In this document: in pieces, positions 19,879 through 33,400 of the stretch | Position numbering within the stretch: position 1 is the stretch's first letter | Layout: each line of letters begins with the position of its first letter | DNA from: Syngnathus acus | Lineage: Eukaryota; Chordata; Actinopteri; Syngnathiformes; Syngnathidae | Assembly: GCF_901709675.1 (NCBI RefSeq) | Contig: NC_051099.1 | Coordinates: 3,906,001-3,970,000, forward strand | Direction: 5' to 3' | Length of the DNA: 64,000 bases | The notes under the pieces: generated by a model | Databases searched by the model: none | Seen by the model: only the letters and a program-made list of their open reading frames with translations | What the model was told of the DNA's origin: nothing | Program-made: the position numbers and the translations under genes

Positions 19879-22012
19879 TCAGAGTTCAGTCTTGATGGCG
19901 CGCGGCAGGTCTTTGTGGTCCACTTTGAGACTGCGTCCATGCCACCGGTGGTAGGCCAACAGGGCGATGTTCTTGGCGGCCACGGCGCTCATCTCCATGG
20001 CGCTGCCTGCCCACTCGATGCCGCTCAAGTAATAGAGGTGCGGCCGCAGCTCCACAGGGGGCAGCACTGCACCCGCCGCACTGCCGTAGCGAGGGTACGC
20101 CTGCCACTCGGTCGCCTGCGCCGAGTAGTACGACCTGCGGGGTGCGACGACATGCGTCAAGGGCCTGCGCGCCGTGACTTCGGTGACGGCGTCTCACCTG
20201 AAGAGCGTCTTGAGCTGCTCTCTGGTAAGCACGTTGGGTGAGAAGACTTTGTAGACGGCGGCCTCGTGCGCCCGCTTGCGGCGGAAGTCCGGCGCCACGT
20301 CGACAGGATAAACGCCGGCCACGCTGTTAAAGAAGAGCGCTGGTGCGGCCGTAGTCAGTATGCTGGCGTACGGGAAGAGCCGCGCATCCGGGAAGCCGAA
20401 GAGTGACGTGTTGAGGTAGCCGTGCACCAGCGTGGCCACTGTGGCCTGCCACTCGCCCTCGCCGGGTGCAACGGGTGCTTCCCAGTCCGGCAAGGAGATC
20501 CCGGCGCCACCGGCCCGCAGCGGCGCCGCCACCACTACCAGGTCGTAGACTCCCGAGCGCCGCTCGCCCTCCTCATCCGCCACGCTCAGCTCATACTGAA
20601 GCGCGTCGCCTGTGAGGAAAACAGCGACAGGCGTGCCAGCTCACGATCGCAACAAATAAACCAGGGTGCATGCCGGCGTGCAGGAAGTTGGATTCCTGCG
20701 GCCGAGGTGGCGCCAGGATTTTACCTTCGTGGAGCGGTCGCACCGAGGTGACACGCGCCTGCAGCAGGTTGGCCTCGGCCAACTTGAGCAGGCCGTCGCA
20801 AAGCAACTTGTTGCCACCTTCCACCGCCCACAGGTTAGAATGGGCGCTCGCCAACGACACCGCGCCTGCAAAGGCAACCACCGCAAACGTCAACACACTC
20901 ATGACTTGAATTGTACATTATTCAGCTATGCCCCATCTGGATCAAACTCAGTGACGACGAGCACTCTAACCTGCGAAGGCGGGTACGCTAACATTCTGGC
21001 CGTAATTGAGCCATATGACGGGCGCCACCACCTCATCGATGAAGCGCTGGGACACGCCCAGCTCCAGCAGCGAATCGGAGAGCGGCTTGCGCGTCATGTT
21101 GACAAAGCCGCTCCCACCCAGCGACTCCAACAGCTCCTCCAACGAGCTGAAGGCGTAACCGTGGGCCTGGTACTTGTAAATCCTACCACATACAAACAAA
21201 GGGATGCTGGAAGATGGCGGCAAAGCACTACTTTCCTAGTCTGAATGCGTGCGCGCACCTGATGAACTTCTCCATGATCTCCTCCAGCCACATCTGCAGC
21301 CGTATGAAGCTGATGCCATAGCGCCACCACAAGCGCAGGAGGTCCAGCAAGTACCAGTCCGTCTCCTCCACAATCACCGACGTGCCATCAAACACCGCCG
21401 TCTTGCCAGACACACTGCGACGCTGCTTCAGCCCTGCGCGTGCACGCGCGCACACACGCACGCGTAAACACATTTTCAGCGCATGTGTGCGTATGCATAC
21501 AAACACGCACTCACCGAGCTGCTTGACAAAGTCATGCATGTGCAGGTTGAGCGCGTGGATAATAGAGCCGCCCGACTCGTACTGGTTCCGGTTGACGGTG
21601 ACAGTGGCCAAGCGGCCGCCCACCTCACCCTTCTCGTACACATCCAGCTGCACTTCGGGCCCAAAGTGCTGCCGCAGGAAATGCGCCGTGGCGCTGCCCC
21701 CGATGCCCGCGCCTACCACGGCTGAAAACACAAAACAGCGCCACACCTTTATGGCAACATCATCTATTCATCCTCTTCCGCTTATCTGAGGTTGCTGTGG
21801 AAAAAGGAAGACATATGAAGAAGGTGGAAAGCGGTTCCGGGGATGTTGTGAACATCCAGATATTGGGCAACATTGCACAAATAGGCGATTGGGTTGTTGT
21901 TTTTACCTATTTTGGAGGGCGGAGCTCCATCCACGTGAGCGGCGGACGCAAAGTCCGACGAGAGGGCCACGAGAGCGGCCAGCAGCGGCCCGAAGCCTGA
22001 GGAACGCCGCAT
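19879..22012 (-). CDS. pcyox1l: Prenylcysteine oxidase-like
   Basis: FAD-dependent thioether oxidase family. PCYOX1 cleaves prenylcysteine in lysosomes; the exact substrate of PCYOX1L is unsettled. Seven coding exons (minus): 21907-22012, 21515-21721, 21259-21433, 20971-21182, 20725-20865, 20198-20609, 19879-20134, giving 502 aa against 494 in human PCYOX1L. There is an N-terminal hydrophobic signal (FGPLLAALVALSSDFASAA). The dinucleotide-binding motif VVGAGIGGSATAHFL is followed by DVYEKGEVGGRLATV. Also conserved are EETDWYLLDLLRLWWRYGIS, RIYKYQAHGYAFSSLEELLE, AVEGGNKLLCDGLLKL and the C-terminal AAKNIALLAYHRWHG, with the end KTEL. Methionine at 22012 is the only good start before the signal. 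In human the gene is also a close neighbour of AFAP1L1, which supports the L paralogue. Confidence 0.95.
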
Positions 22013-22991
22013 GCCAACCAAGAGACGACGAGAGCGGACTGACAAAGAGAAACGTTCCCCTTCGCTCGGCTCACACTTATGTTAGCCGTTAGCAGGCTCA
22101 TCGATGCCGCTGCGATAGTCGATTGATCGAGTCTGACCGCGCTCATCATGTGACATGACAAGGTGGCTTGGACCGTTATGTTCGTTGAAAACATGTAATA
22201 TTTTTATCTCGTTTCTCTTTTGCATGGTAGTTATGCTGCATTCCAGTCAGGTGGTGCATTTTTTTTTTTTTGCTTAATTCAGTTCCATGTTTTAGTGATT
22301 TCCTTTGTTCAAATTCATTGTTTTTGCTGGCTCGATATTATCCTGTGGAAGAAGCGTTTTTGGAGGTTGAAAAAAACGAGAAGTTGCATTTATTAGAACG
22401 TGGAGACAAAGTTTGCGAACATTCCGGACGGTGGTGGCGCTGTAAGGCTTGTCTCACCTCCGACACACGCACACACACTGAAGATGATTTACATGAGCTA
22501 TCATACACAAGCGGCCGCAGAGTTGATTGCAGCATCTTCATCATCTCGTCATCCCTCGAGACCGAAGTGAAAGGTCAAAGGCGAGGGGGGGCTCCAAGCT
22601 TCCAAGAGGCTTGCAAAATTGGAGGAAGTGGTAAACCTTCCATGGGAATTGATGGAAACGAAGCAGAACAGTTGTGCTTGACAGTTGCACTTTTTACAGT
22701 TTGGAGCAGTCGCTTGCTTGGCGGATTTTATTTTATTTATTTTTTTTAACTCGTTGCGAGCTTTCCATTTGCTAAGATGCCCGCGTCTGTGGGCAAGGAG
22801 AGCTAGCTAATCTGCTTTGATATCTGCTCTGGACAAAACAAAAAAGTTTCAATGTACTTAGGCATCAATTCCCACGGTAAGTTTGCCGTTTGGAACAGTC
22901 TATTTCCCCTGAGGGCCCGAGGAATCGCAGCCTTTTGCAACCCGTGCACCCGGTGGTGACAGCGGGTGGGGGTGAGGGCGGGAGCTGGAGG
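22013..22991. other. pcyox1l promoter and tcerg1 3' UTR
   Basis: No coding exon found. The left 200 bp should hold the pcyox1l promoter. The right part is the tcerg1 3' UTR, with a minus-strand poly(A) signal at 22727-22732, about 260 bp after the tcerg1 stop. Confidence 0.5.
22727..22732 (-). terminator. tcerg1 poly(A) signal
   Basis: TTTATT on the plus strand, within a T-rich stretch about 260 bp past the tcerg1 stop codon. Confidence 0.5.
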
Positions 22992-25900
22992 TCACTTAGT
23001 GGAGCGGCGCGTGGGCTCTGAGGCAGTGGGGGGCGGGGGTGGGCCACGGCGGTCAAGGTCCTCGATGTAGAACATAATGAGCTTGCGACGCTCCTCGGGG
23101 ACGCACTCCAGCACCAAGTAGCGCTTGTCGTTCTGCAGGATTTTCTCGACATCCTTCAGGTGCTGCTCCGATTCCTGGATCAGTTTCCGGGACCTGCACA
23201 TCGGAAAAGGGGTCACCGACGGACAGACGCGGCAGTTCATCAGCGGGCGGGAACAAAGGGAAGGCACAGACCTGTACGTGATGAACTTGGTCTCCTTCAA
23301 GAGAGTTCTGAAGTCAGCTTTGGCCGTGATGTACTTGTCTTTGATGTAGTCTTCAAACTCACGCTGGCGCTTCTAAAAGCAACAACGTAAACGTCAGACA
23401 ACCTCAAGGTTGTGTCTAATAAAAATAAAGTGGGTGAAAAAAAAAAGCTGTGCCTTACTCTGTCACTAGAAGAGAACTTAATACATCGAGGGTCCTCCTT
23501 GATGATCTTCTTGACCTCCTTCCAGGTGGTGGTCAGTGTGATCTGCAAAATAAAAGGCATGAATAGCTGCAAGTGAAGACAGACTTTAAATATGGCGCAC
23601 TGCGGCAAGTGCTGACTCACCACGGTGGTCTCGTCCAGCAGCTGCCTGAAGTGTTCCTTCTTCTTCTTAGCCAGCGCCTCCACATGGTCATTGAAGAGCT
23701 TCTCCTTCTCCTCGCGCTCCAGAAGCGACGCCGACTCCCAGCGGTGGTCTTTGCGAAGGTTCCGCCGCGTGTCAGACCACGTGGCGTCGGACGAGCGTAC
23801 CTGCGAGCGCCGGCGTAAAGATGGGGTGAGGCAGGGCGTGTCTCATTGCAGTTGCGCTCGCGTGCGTGAGCACCTCACCATGTCGGACATGAGCGCTTTG
23901 AAGTGCTGGATGGCTTCCTCCCTCTTGTGCTGCTCCCTCTCGCGGTCGATCTCTTTGGTCTGTTCCGATCGGGCCTTCTGAACCTCGCGCTCGCGTTCCC
24001 GCATGCTGGCCTCGATACGAGCCTGCCGCTCCAGCTCGCGCTCTTTCTCCAAGTCCAGGCTCTGCGCGACCACAAATACGTTAGCGATCCCACGGAGTAG
24101 AGAAAACTGCTGTTGAAGCAAACAATGTTGTGAGCGACCTTGGCTTGCTTGTCCAGGTACTGCTTGAAGAACTCCTCCCTGAGGGCGGAGCTTTCCACCG
24201 CCTTGTAGCGAGGATCCGTCTCCATCTTCTCTTTGACTTTGCTCCAGCGCTGTCCTCCTTCCACGTGCTGGTCGCTCAGCATCTCAAAGAAGTCCTGCCT
24301 CACCTGCCGCCGGCGCACAAGTGCTTGTGAGTCAGGTGTGTGTGGGGGGGGGGGGGGCTCCTTACCTTCTCCCCTCTGGACTTGGAGTCGTCCTTGTCTC
24401 GCTTCTTTAGGGCAGTCATGTGCTCGACAAAGATGGCTTCTCTGTCCTTCATCTTGTCGATGCTCTTGAAGCGAGGATCACGCCCGTGTTTGCTGGCAAA
24501 CTCGCTGAAGGTGGTCCTGCCAGGAGCACACGAATGTTAGAAGAGGCCTCTTGGGTGACGCCAGCGGGGCATCTCACCTGGCCGTCAGCTTGGCCTCGTC
24601 CATCATTCTCCTGAAGTCGTCTTTGGCCTGCATCAACTTGTTCTTCTTCTCTTTCCGCTCCTCCTCCGCTCTGGTCTTGACGTACTGGTCGAAGACCTGT
24701 AAGCGCAGCCACATGGTGGAACCGGGCGGGAGGCAAAAGGGCAAGGAGGAGACAGCCATCACCTGCTTGCGTTCTTTGGGGTTGAGCAAGAGATAGCGAG
24801 GGTCAAAGACAATCTTGTGAAGCTCTTTGTCCCATGTGGAGAAAGCCGACACCTGTAGGGAACAAACGCACAAGCGTCAAAAGGTTTTCATTTCCCTAGA
24901 AATGTCAAAGTACACTAATACATACCCCTCTTTCCAGCAACATGTCTTTGAACTGTGTCATCCTGGACTCCAGGGGCACCACGGCCCTCTCGCGGGCTGC
25001 CCGAAGCTCTGCCTCCATCACTGCCTCCTTCTCAGTGTCAGCCTCGTTGGCGTCCTCCTTCCTGATAGCCAGAAAAATGACGTACGCGGCCGTGTCAGAC
25101 CAACACAGGCACGCAAGTCACGAAGGCACGTATAGGTGACTGACTGACTTTCTCTTCTTGGCTTTGGAGGATTCACTGTCGTGTAGGTCGTCCGCGGCCG
25201 GGCCCAGCTCCGGCTCCTCCTTGCTGAAAACTACACACACACACACACACACACAGTTACAAACACACAAAGGAGCCACACAAAAGCCAGAGAGAGTCAG
25301 CGGGACCTGTCCTCCTAGCGTCATCCAAGCCTCTCTTGTGCGGAGGCTCCTGGATGTGTTTGTCAACGTCGGTGCGTCCCAGCAGCTCATCAGGGCGGTC
25401 CCACATGGACAGCCGAGTGGTGGGGTTGTAGAAAAAGACGCGCTCGTCCCCCGTCCACACCACGCACCTGACGGAAAGCACAATAATTAGCACAGACGCC
25501 GGCCCTCGTCGGCCACCGTTCGCTGGCGTGGACCACGCACCACGGCGTTCCCGGAATTGGGTTGGTGGCCACCGGACGAGCTTTTTGGGCCGCCTTCTCT
25601 TCCTCGCTCATTTCTTCTTCTTTGCGTTCCTTTGGCACACACAAAAAAACAATTTCGGCACTGTCATTGACTATTCTTTGACTGAGGGGGAAAATTTGCG
25701 CTACCTGCTTCTCATTGTTGATGAGCATTTTTGCCTCCTCCTCCTCCATCTCCATGGCCTCAGCTTCCTTCTGCGCCATACGCTCCTTGACCTTCTCCAA
25801 TTCTTTTTCTGCACAAATGCGCAACATTGTAGTACCTACCTAAGTTGAGTTTTACAGCGCTTGGTTCCCACCTCTGTCTAGTAGGCCCTGCGGCTTCTCC

Positions 25901-28900
25901 CAAGTGGACTCCATGGTGCGGTTGTTGTAGTAGTATGTCTTGCCGTCCACCGTCTTGTACTCGGACCACTCTGGCAGCTGCAACGCTGGCGCTGCTGACA
26001 AGGCCAGCTGTGGGTGCATCATGGACACCAGGGGCGGCCCCATGCCGGGCAGCATTCCTGAAGGGGGGGTCAAAGTTATTGGACCCAACGGTGTCACATG
26101 ATCATTAACAAACCCAAAGTGTATAGAATGATTCAACCACACTCACAGGTGGCCTCCAACATACACAACCACATATTCACAACCAAAAACTTACATAGCA
26201 ATTTTGCATGTGTGGTTGTGAGCGAAATCACAAAATGTGCCATCCATGTGGTGTGACTGTGTTGTGTGAGGACAGCAAAAGAGGAGTGCAGAGTGGCGGC
26301 GACGGACTAGCATGCTATTGAAGCGGGCGGGTGCGTTTACCGTTGGCGCCGGGGCCCGCCTTTACGCAGGGAGCGCCAACTATCTGCATCATTGCTACAC
26401 CTGCAACAACAACAATGCACAAGCAAGCATCTGGTTGGTGGTAGCCACCAGCAACACACACTGTTTGTCTTTGTGAGCGTGGGGGAGCATCAGGGGTGGG
26501 TAAACTGCTACTCAAGGGCCACATTGGCGGGGTGGGGGATCTGGAAAAGAATTCTGTTTGTCATGGTTACATTTTATAGATAGAAAACAAAATTTGGCCA
26601 ATTTGACCAGAAAAAAAAAAATGCTGAGTGGATGCAAGCTAGCGCCCTCACACCAGATAGCACGTGGAGGAAAGAAACGAGAAGAGGAGAGGAGGAAAAC
26701 AAGCACGACATCTGTCGCCAAGCACTCACGGACAAAATTGGCGTCTTACAAACGAGGTCTCTCTTTCTGTCAATCATTTTGTTTTGACATGCATCTCTGG
26801 TTTTGATTGTGAATTCAAGAAATTGGTGAGGATCATGCACACAATGTTGTTTTTCTATTTGCATCAGTTGATGGCTTCAAGCCAAAGCTGAATTCATTAC
26901 TTGATGCTCATTTTAGACTGTTGTAACGTAAAATCAACACAAATTTATTATTTACTTGGTTTTTTTTTTTCTTAGAAGATTTTTAAGCCAAGCATCACCT
27001 CAAAAATCTATGTGAAGAATGTGTGGAAATGTGCAGCCGGCGTTAGCAATGTTGCTCTCACCTGGCAGGGGGATGTGCATGCCCGGCAAAGGCACGCGGA
27101 AGGGCGGCACCATGACAGGCGGGAAGGCGGGGATGGCAGCGGTAACGGTGGGCTGGGCCACGCTGTGTGGCAGTGCGGCGGGCAGCATCGGGACCGTCTG
27201 CACGGCCGTGACGGGAGACGGGGACAGCGTCGTGGACACTGTCACCGCAATGATTGGAGCGGCGGCCACCGATGAGCTGACCGCGGAGGTGGGGATAAGC
27301 TCCGCTGTGGCACCGGCTGCTGGAAGGAACGGAGGCACATGTGTGACTTGGTGGTGAGCATGTACGCGGTGCGGGGATGTCCAAACTGCCGCCCACAGGA
27401 CGTAGACCTCCAGTAATCGTGTCTGACTTGCATCTTTTCTTTAATCTTTTTTAATCTTTTAATCTCAGGAGATTCCCAAAAGATGCCCTTGGACGACCAT
27501 GTTTGGACCCCCCTGATGTCGTGTGACCTGTGTGGTGCAACCTGCTATGGTGACGGAGGGGGCCAAGGTGAAGGTCGGGTCCGGACTGGAGCTGAGTGTG
27601 CGAGAGGGGGTGCTGGAGGCGGCGTTAATGGGTGAGGCGGCCGCACTGGCCGTGGTGCTGATGCTGCTGGCGCTAATGACCACAGTGCCGCCGGGGCTGG
27701 AGGTCCCAGCACCAGGAGCACCCACGCTGGCGGTCCCCGTGCCCGAGGTCCCAGGGGCCCCCGCCGGGGCGGGGCCAGTCCCCGCCACCAGAAGTGGATT
27801 GAGTTCTGCCTGCTGGAGGATTTTCACACCCTCCGGTTTAGTCCACGCCGACTCTCTGGTGCGAGCGTTGTAGTAATAAGCCTGGGGTGGGGTGTAAAGC
27901 GGTGAAGCCAGGCATCACGGGACAACGCAAGGGCATCCAAGTGCAGATTTGTTTACCTTTCCCTCGGGCGTCTTGTTCTCCACCCAGATCTCCTCGGTGG
28001 GCGTGGGGCTTGCAGAAGTAGGGGCCGGGGGCATCCCGGGAGGAAAGAGCATCCCCGGAGGGGGTGGAAGGTTGCCCATGGGAGGGGGAAGGAACGGGGG
28101 TCTCTGCAGGAAAGACGCCACAAACTTCAACAAAGATTTCATCCATTAATTTAATATATTTAAATTCTACATAATAGTTGTTAGCTAGTGGTTAGTGGCA
28201 GCCAGTGCTAAACATATGTCACCTGCAGGTGGGGCGGTCCTATGGGGGGTGGCATGCCTGCTGGTGGCGGGATGGGGGGCATACTGGGGTCAAAGGGTGG
28301 CCGCGGGTAGGGGGGACGAGCCGGCGGCGGTCCCCTCATCATTCCAAAGGGGGGCGGTGGCGGCCGGAGGAGGGGCGGCGGGCCGCGTAGCACAGGAGTT
28401 TGCCCGGGACCCGGTGCGGCGGGGGCAGGCGAGGTCACCGGTGCCGGGACGGGTCCGTGGAACCGCACGGCCTGCTGGGCCATCCTGCAGCACATGCACA
28501 CTCAAATGTAAATCATGGTGACCAAGAAGCTAGAAAAACAAAGCCAATGCATATGTTTTATTAAAAGAAAACAACAAAAGAAAATGTTTCTGTGCGTGTA
28601 TGGGATTTTATGGTCTTGTTCTGTCTCTACAGTTTTGTTGTAGCTGAGCGTTGTTGAGCACAATACTCCAATTTGAAACGTCTGCGGGTAAAGACCTGAG
28701 CTCAAGCAAGCTTTTCGGGGGCGGGCGCCTTCAAAACGCCGCACGCGTTCGATTTGAGTGCAGCCAATCGCAGCTGCCTCGGCTAGCCAGCGATAGCTAG
28801 CAGGGTAACTTGGGAAAACAATTGTACGTGCCACACACGAGTGAGTGTAAAAGCTCAAAGGAATAGACTAACGCACCGCGATTGAAGGGACAAATTTCTG

Positions 28901-29179
28901 TGGAGATGCTCTGGATGTGCTAACGTAGCGTTTAAGCTAACCACAACTAGCCGCCAGCTATTTAGCCAAATGAACATTAGCTTCCAAAGCTACATCCACA
29001 AACAGCGTCTTGGCCTCACACATTCGGGAAGCAATAGAACCGTTCGGCGATCTCATTTTAAAGCAGCAACACGCGTGCAACATCACACGGCGGAGTGAAG
29101 GCTCTGGAAACTCAAGACGGTTAATTTCTGACCTACTGTCGCTGAATCCGATCGCTTCGCTCTCCGCCTGCTCCGCCAT
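22992..29179 (-). CDS. tcerg1: Transcription elongation regulator 1 (CA150)
   Basis: Nuclear WW/FF-domain protein that couples RNA polymerase II elongation to splicing. Twenty-one coding exons (minus): 29133-29179, 28223-28484, 27957-28103, 27542-27881, 27062-27319, 26341-26400, 25872-26057, 25705-25808, 25541-25629, 25307-25467, 25149-25230, 24926-25061, 24763-24852, 24578-24696, 24366-24516, 24139-24303, 23879-24061, 23621-23800, 23459-23542, 23272-23372, 22992-23193. They sum to 1,048 aa against 1,098 in human. The order is a Pro-rich N-terminus, WW1 ([16 protein letters not shown]), a Ser/Thr/Ala/Pro-rich linker, WW2 ([16 protein letters not shown]), WW3 ([15 protein letters not shown]), then six FF domains beginning [20 protein letters not shown], with the end [10 protein letters not shown]. 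The long Gln-Ala repeat of mammalian TCERG1 after WW1 is absent. A short stretch between WW3 and FF1 is also shorter than in human. The first exon reads [16 protein letters not shown]. Confidence 0.97.
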
Positions 29180-30438
29180 TACAGGAAAATGCAAGCAGCC
29201 TCTTCCTGGGAACGCCCCGAAGTAATTTCCTGGCTTTCTATTCGACGTAGCGCGCTGTCAATCAATTCAACTCCACGTTGATTTGTCACATCGCCTCCAA
29301 TGGAGCGCCACGTCTTTCTTCGGTCATAATGCAGGCCTCGCGGCCATTGGTCCATTTGTCTTCATTCGCATGTCGCTCGTGTTTGCGAGCGTTCGTGGAA
29401 TAAAAAAATAAAAATAAAATAAAATAAAATAAATAAAATCACATAATGTGTCATTATTTACCGCAGTGGGCAAAAGTACACAAACAAAAATTAAAAGTTG
29501 ATACTCGAGAAGCAATACCTGAAAAACCGAAAGTACATACAGATGCATTTGTAAGCTACTTGGTTACTTGCTACTCGCATTCAAGTAATAAAATATCAGG
29601 ATGATTCACTGAGGTTGCTGCAATTTAATTGAATGTCGAAGAAAGCACGTACACAATTGCAAGAAACTGACTTGTACTGAAAAAGGAACACAAACATCAA
29701 CAATGTCCTTTATGAAGACAAGTAACGCAAACATTAAACGTACATCTACGGAATTGTCATTCTGAGAGTAACAAAATAAAGATTTGGTCATTTGAAGCAC
29801 GCAAAAGTCTCTGCTTAGCTGTGTGCCTGCACGTCAAACAAAAGAGCCCCACCCACCCCCACCAATGTTGAGTTTGTCCCTCGTATTTTTGCAAGTCCAT
29901 GGCTCGAAGACGGTGGCTCCAGTGAATACCTCGGGCCCCACCACGTTGTTTCTTGAAACTTGTGCCGGTTGGAAGGAGAAGGTGGTGAAAGAGACAAGTC
30001 AGGGAAATGTATTTATAAGGCCAAATTCAAGTTGAAGATGGCGTTGTTGTCAGAGGGACGTTTGCCCTGAGGAGGTTTGGGGCCACTCACAAAAAGTTTG
30101 CGCCAAACGGCTTGGGGGTGGGATGACCGACAACACTACCAGCTAGCGAGGATCCAAATGTGCTTCACCAAGTTCCCTCAAGTAGAGTTTTGTTTTTTCT
30201 TGTCTTGAGATGGATTGCTGCATAAAAAGTCCTGAAGCGATGGACAGTTGGACACTCAAAATGGCCCATTGAGTTGAGTGGAAAGGTTAAAGTGCATTTT
30301 AGGTTCATCCTGAAAGGTCACCCCAAAGACCAATATAGCAAACTTGTTGAGAGTGGCATACATGGCAAAGGGCTACACGGGGGGGGGGGGGGGCTTGCGG
30401 CCGCGGCACTTCCGCGCTCGTGAGCACATCCCATTATC
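29180..30438. other. tcerg1 promoter and clint1 3' flank
   Basis: No coding exon was found. The first 200 bp upstream of the tcerg1 start include an ATTGG (inverted CCAAT) near 29345 and a TAAAA repeat at about 29399-29440. The rest is presumed clint1 3' UTR and flank. A minus-strand ATTAAA lies at 29624-29629, but no convincing canonical signal is nearer. Confidence 0.45.
29399..29440. repeat. (TAAAA)n microsatellite
   Basis: Pentamer-like AAATA/TAAAA units are repeated about eight times with small variations. Confidence 0.8.
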
Positions 30439-33400
30439 TCACACGCCCGTCCTCACCTCAACAGGCGCACACATCCAATTTGCAAAGTTGCTCAAGTTAG
30501 AAAAGGCATCTGGCTTTGCCGCCCCGCGCCGAGCCCCGGGGTCCCCATCCTGACGGGAGCGGCAACGCCCATTGTCGTCGAAGGTGGCATGCTGGGATTG
30601 GCCTGAGGTCCAATGAGAGGCGCCGAGCCTCGCTTGAGGTCCAGGCCTCCCAAGTTGCTGGCCAGCGCGTGGATGGGAGGCACGCCTGCAAAAAGTGTCC
30701 CGCAGCAGTCAACACCCTCAGCTAGCCTCCCAAAAACTCCCAAATATTTTGACCTCAGTGGCCGCCAGGTGAACTGCACCCACAAATTGCAAAGAAAGCA
30801 AATAGTGAAGAGTCGGGCCAAGCTACCTTGTTGCTGCAGCTGCCGCATGGTGTTGGTGAGGGTGGTCGGCGACTTGACGGGATTGAGGCCAGCTGACAGG
30901 AAGTCCAGGCCGATGTCGACAGACGGGTCGGACCAGGTGGAGCCTAAAGAACCCTGCCCTCCGACCATCTGCTTGAATCCGGCGGGCTGCCGAGACATCA
31001 AAGTTCCCAGACTCTGACATCACATACCCAAACCAAACAATTCATACGTAATCGAGAGGGGAAAGCAACGTGTGAAAGCACAAGATGGAAGAGTCCTTCA
31101 GACCTGCTGGGAGCGAGACGCTGGGACGTTTGCCGCGACGGATGGGAAGGTCAAACTCTGAGATGAGCTCAGTGCCGTCGGCTGGCTGACCCCGCCCATC
31201 AAGTCAAATAGCTCGGCGGAAGGCGGGACAGAGGCGGGGTTCGGAGGCGGAGGGGCGCCAAACAAGTCGACGATCGGCTGAGAGGCGGAGCTTGACGACA
31301 TCGTCGTTGGGAGGTCGGCAAAGGTGCTCCAGTCTCCGAATTCTGCGGTCCCGTTAGCCGGTGCCGCGACTGGTCACATGACAGACACATATTACATATC
31401 CAATTCTGCCAGCAGGTGGTGCCTTGGATCAACGACCAAACTTTTATAAAAACTAAATTACCGGTGGAGGAGGGCAGACTGACTGACGCCACTGGCGACG
31501 AGAAGTCAGCGAAGTCGCAGATGAGGTCGCTGGAGAAGCCCCCTGAACAGACACACACATAGACAGTGACAGACACACACACACACACGCACACACACCA
31601 AGCCATACCTGCAGCAGAGCTCTGATGGGTCGAAGAGTCGACAAGCAGCAGGTCAGCCAGACCCCCACCACAGGGCCGCCTCCCGGATGCCTAGTGAGAC
31701 AGTATAGAATGGACCTTTAAAAAAACTGTCCAATAAATGGCATTCACAAAAGTCATTCCCTGAATCAACTTGAAGCATGTCCAAATCTCCAAAATAATAT
31801 TGAAGTGACCTGATCGTCATCGGGACTCTTGTCTCCGGTGTAGTGGGCGGCGGCGCCGAGGTCCAAAGTCTTGTTGGCGGGGGTCCCGCCGCGTTTGCGT
31901 GTAGCAGCGGTGGTCGCCTGAGTTACGTGGACGCTCTTGGCGGGGACGCCATCCTCCTCGTCTTTGAACTCGCGAGCTTCCAGACGACCGTTCCTGGATG
32001 TCCTCTCCCCCTCGTTGTCGCTACCGTGACGGCAGGAAGAGCAACAATTATTTTCAATTTTCCATTTTCAGTTCTCAATATCGATTCAGCTACTACCTGT
32101 TCCTGTCCGGGGAGTCGTCTCGCTCCTTCTTGCGGAACTTGCTGATGGTATCGTCGATGGTGCTGCCGATCTTCTCGCCGATCTCGCCTAGCTTCTCGCT
32201 GAAGGGGAACGCCGCCCGGCTCTTGTCCCAGTCCTCCTCCCATTTGCTCCGCTCCAGCTCACAAGCTGCACACAAACACAGAACCGTTGCGGTTCGGGAC
32301 GGATGTGGGCTGAGGGTACGGGACCACTCACAGTTCTTGGTGCTTCCCCCTCCCACGCTGTCTGAGGAGACCCCAATGTATTTGTCCTTGTTCTGCTTAG
32401 CTTTCTTGCGCTCCTCTCGGAGCCGCTCGTCATCTTGGACAAATTCCACCGTCTCCTTCACCTTCTGACGCACGTTGATGCCCTGGTCTTTGCCGTTCTC
32501 ATCTGTCCAAGCCAAGCACGCATTTCAAAAGAGGGAAAACAACAATGGCGGAGGCAGAAGGGCCGGCCGGGCGCTGACCCGTGAAGCGGTAGTTCTCCAG
32601 AGATCTCAGGTCGTAGATGTGCTCTCGCGCGCTGGTCACCACTCGTTCCGATCCGTTCCTGATCAGGTAGGCCAGCAGCAGCAGCGCCTGCCACGTCACG
32701 CCACAACTTCACCAGACTGTGCAAATTGGGTAGAAATGGCGCCACAACAACTATGCAACCATGTGGGCATGATACTGACTGAACACTTTGGACTTGGATT
32801 GGGAAATACAGGTTGTGCAATTTCTCGGAATTCTGCCGCCACGGAATTTCTGCCTTTGAAATTTAGGATAGGAGGCGCATGAATTGCTATTTAAAGAGTT
32901 TGGCGCTAGATATGTGGTGTCAGCTGTTAATCCAGGCAACTTTTCTCACAAACTAAACTGCACAGCGCTCACCTTGTACACGCGTCTCCAGTTCTTCTTG
33001 TTGTCTTTCAGCATCCTGGTCCACAGCATGTTCATCACCTCGGGGAACTGCTCGTACATGAAGGTGGACCTGCTCACACGCAAGCGTACACCAACATGAT
33101 AAATAAATGTGTGCATGTGTCTAAGTAAGTGCATGTGTTGTACATACTTGGCGATTTCTCCCATTAGCTGGCCAGACGGCCCCCAGGGGTCATCATTGGT
33201 GGCCTCTCTCACTTTGGACTCGATGTCGGAATAGTTCATCACCACGTTAGTACTGGTGATGTGCACAAACACACACACATTGTTTGTTATTGTTTTTGTG
33301 TGACGCTAGAGATATTGCTTCTCGTTTGCACGTTTGGAGGAGACGTAAGCTTGCGGCCCAGAAAAGGGCGTGATGCTCCTGCAGCAGATAGCGGCCGCGG

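Noticed and set aside
22059-22100. Earlier start for pcyox1l upstream of 22012
   Set aside because: The frame extends upstream, but no ATG is present before 22012 in that frame within the first exon.
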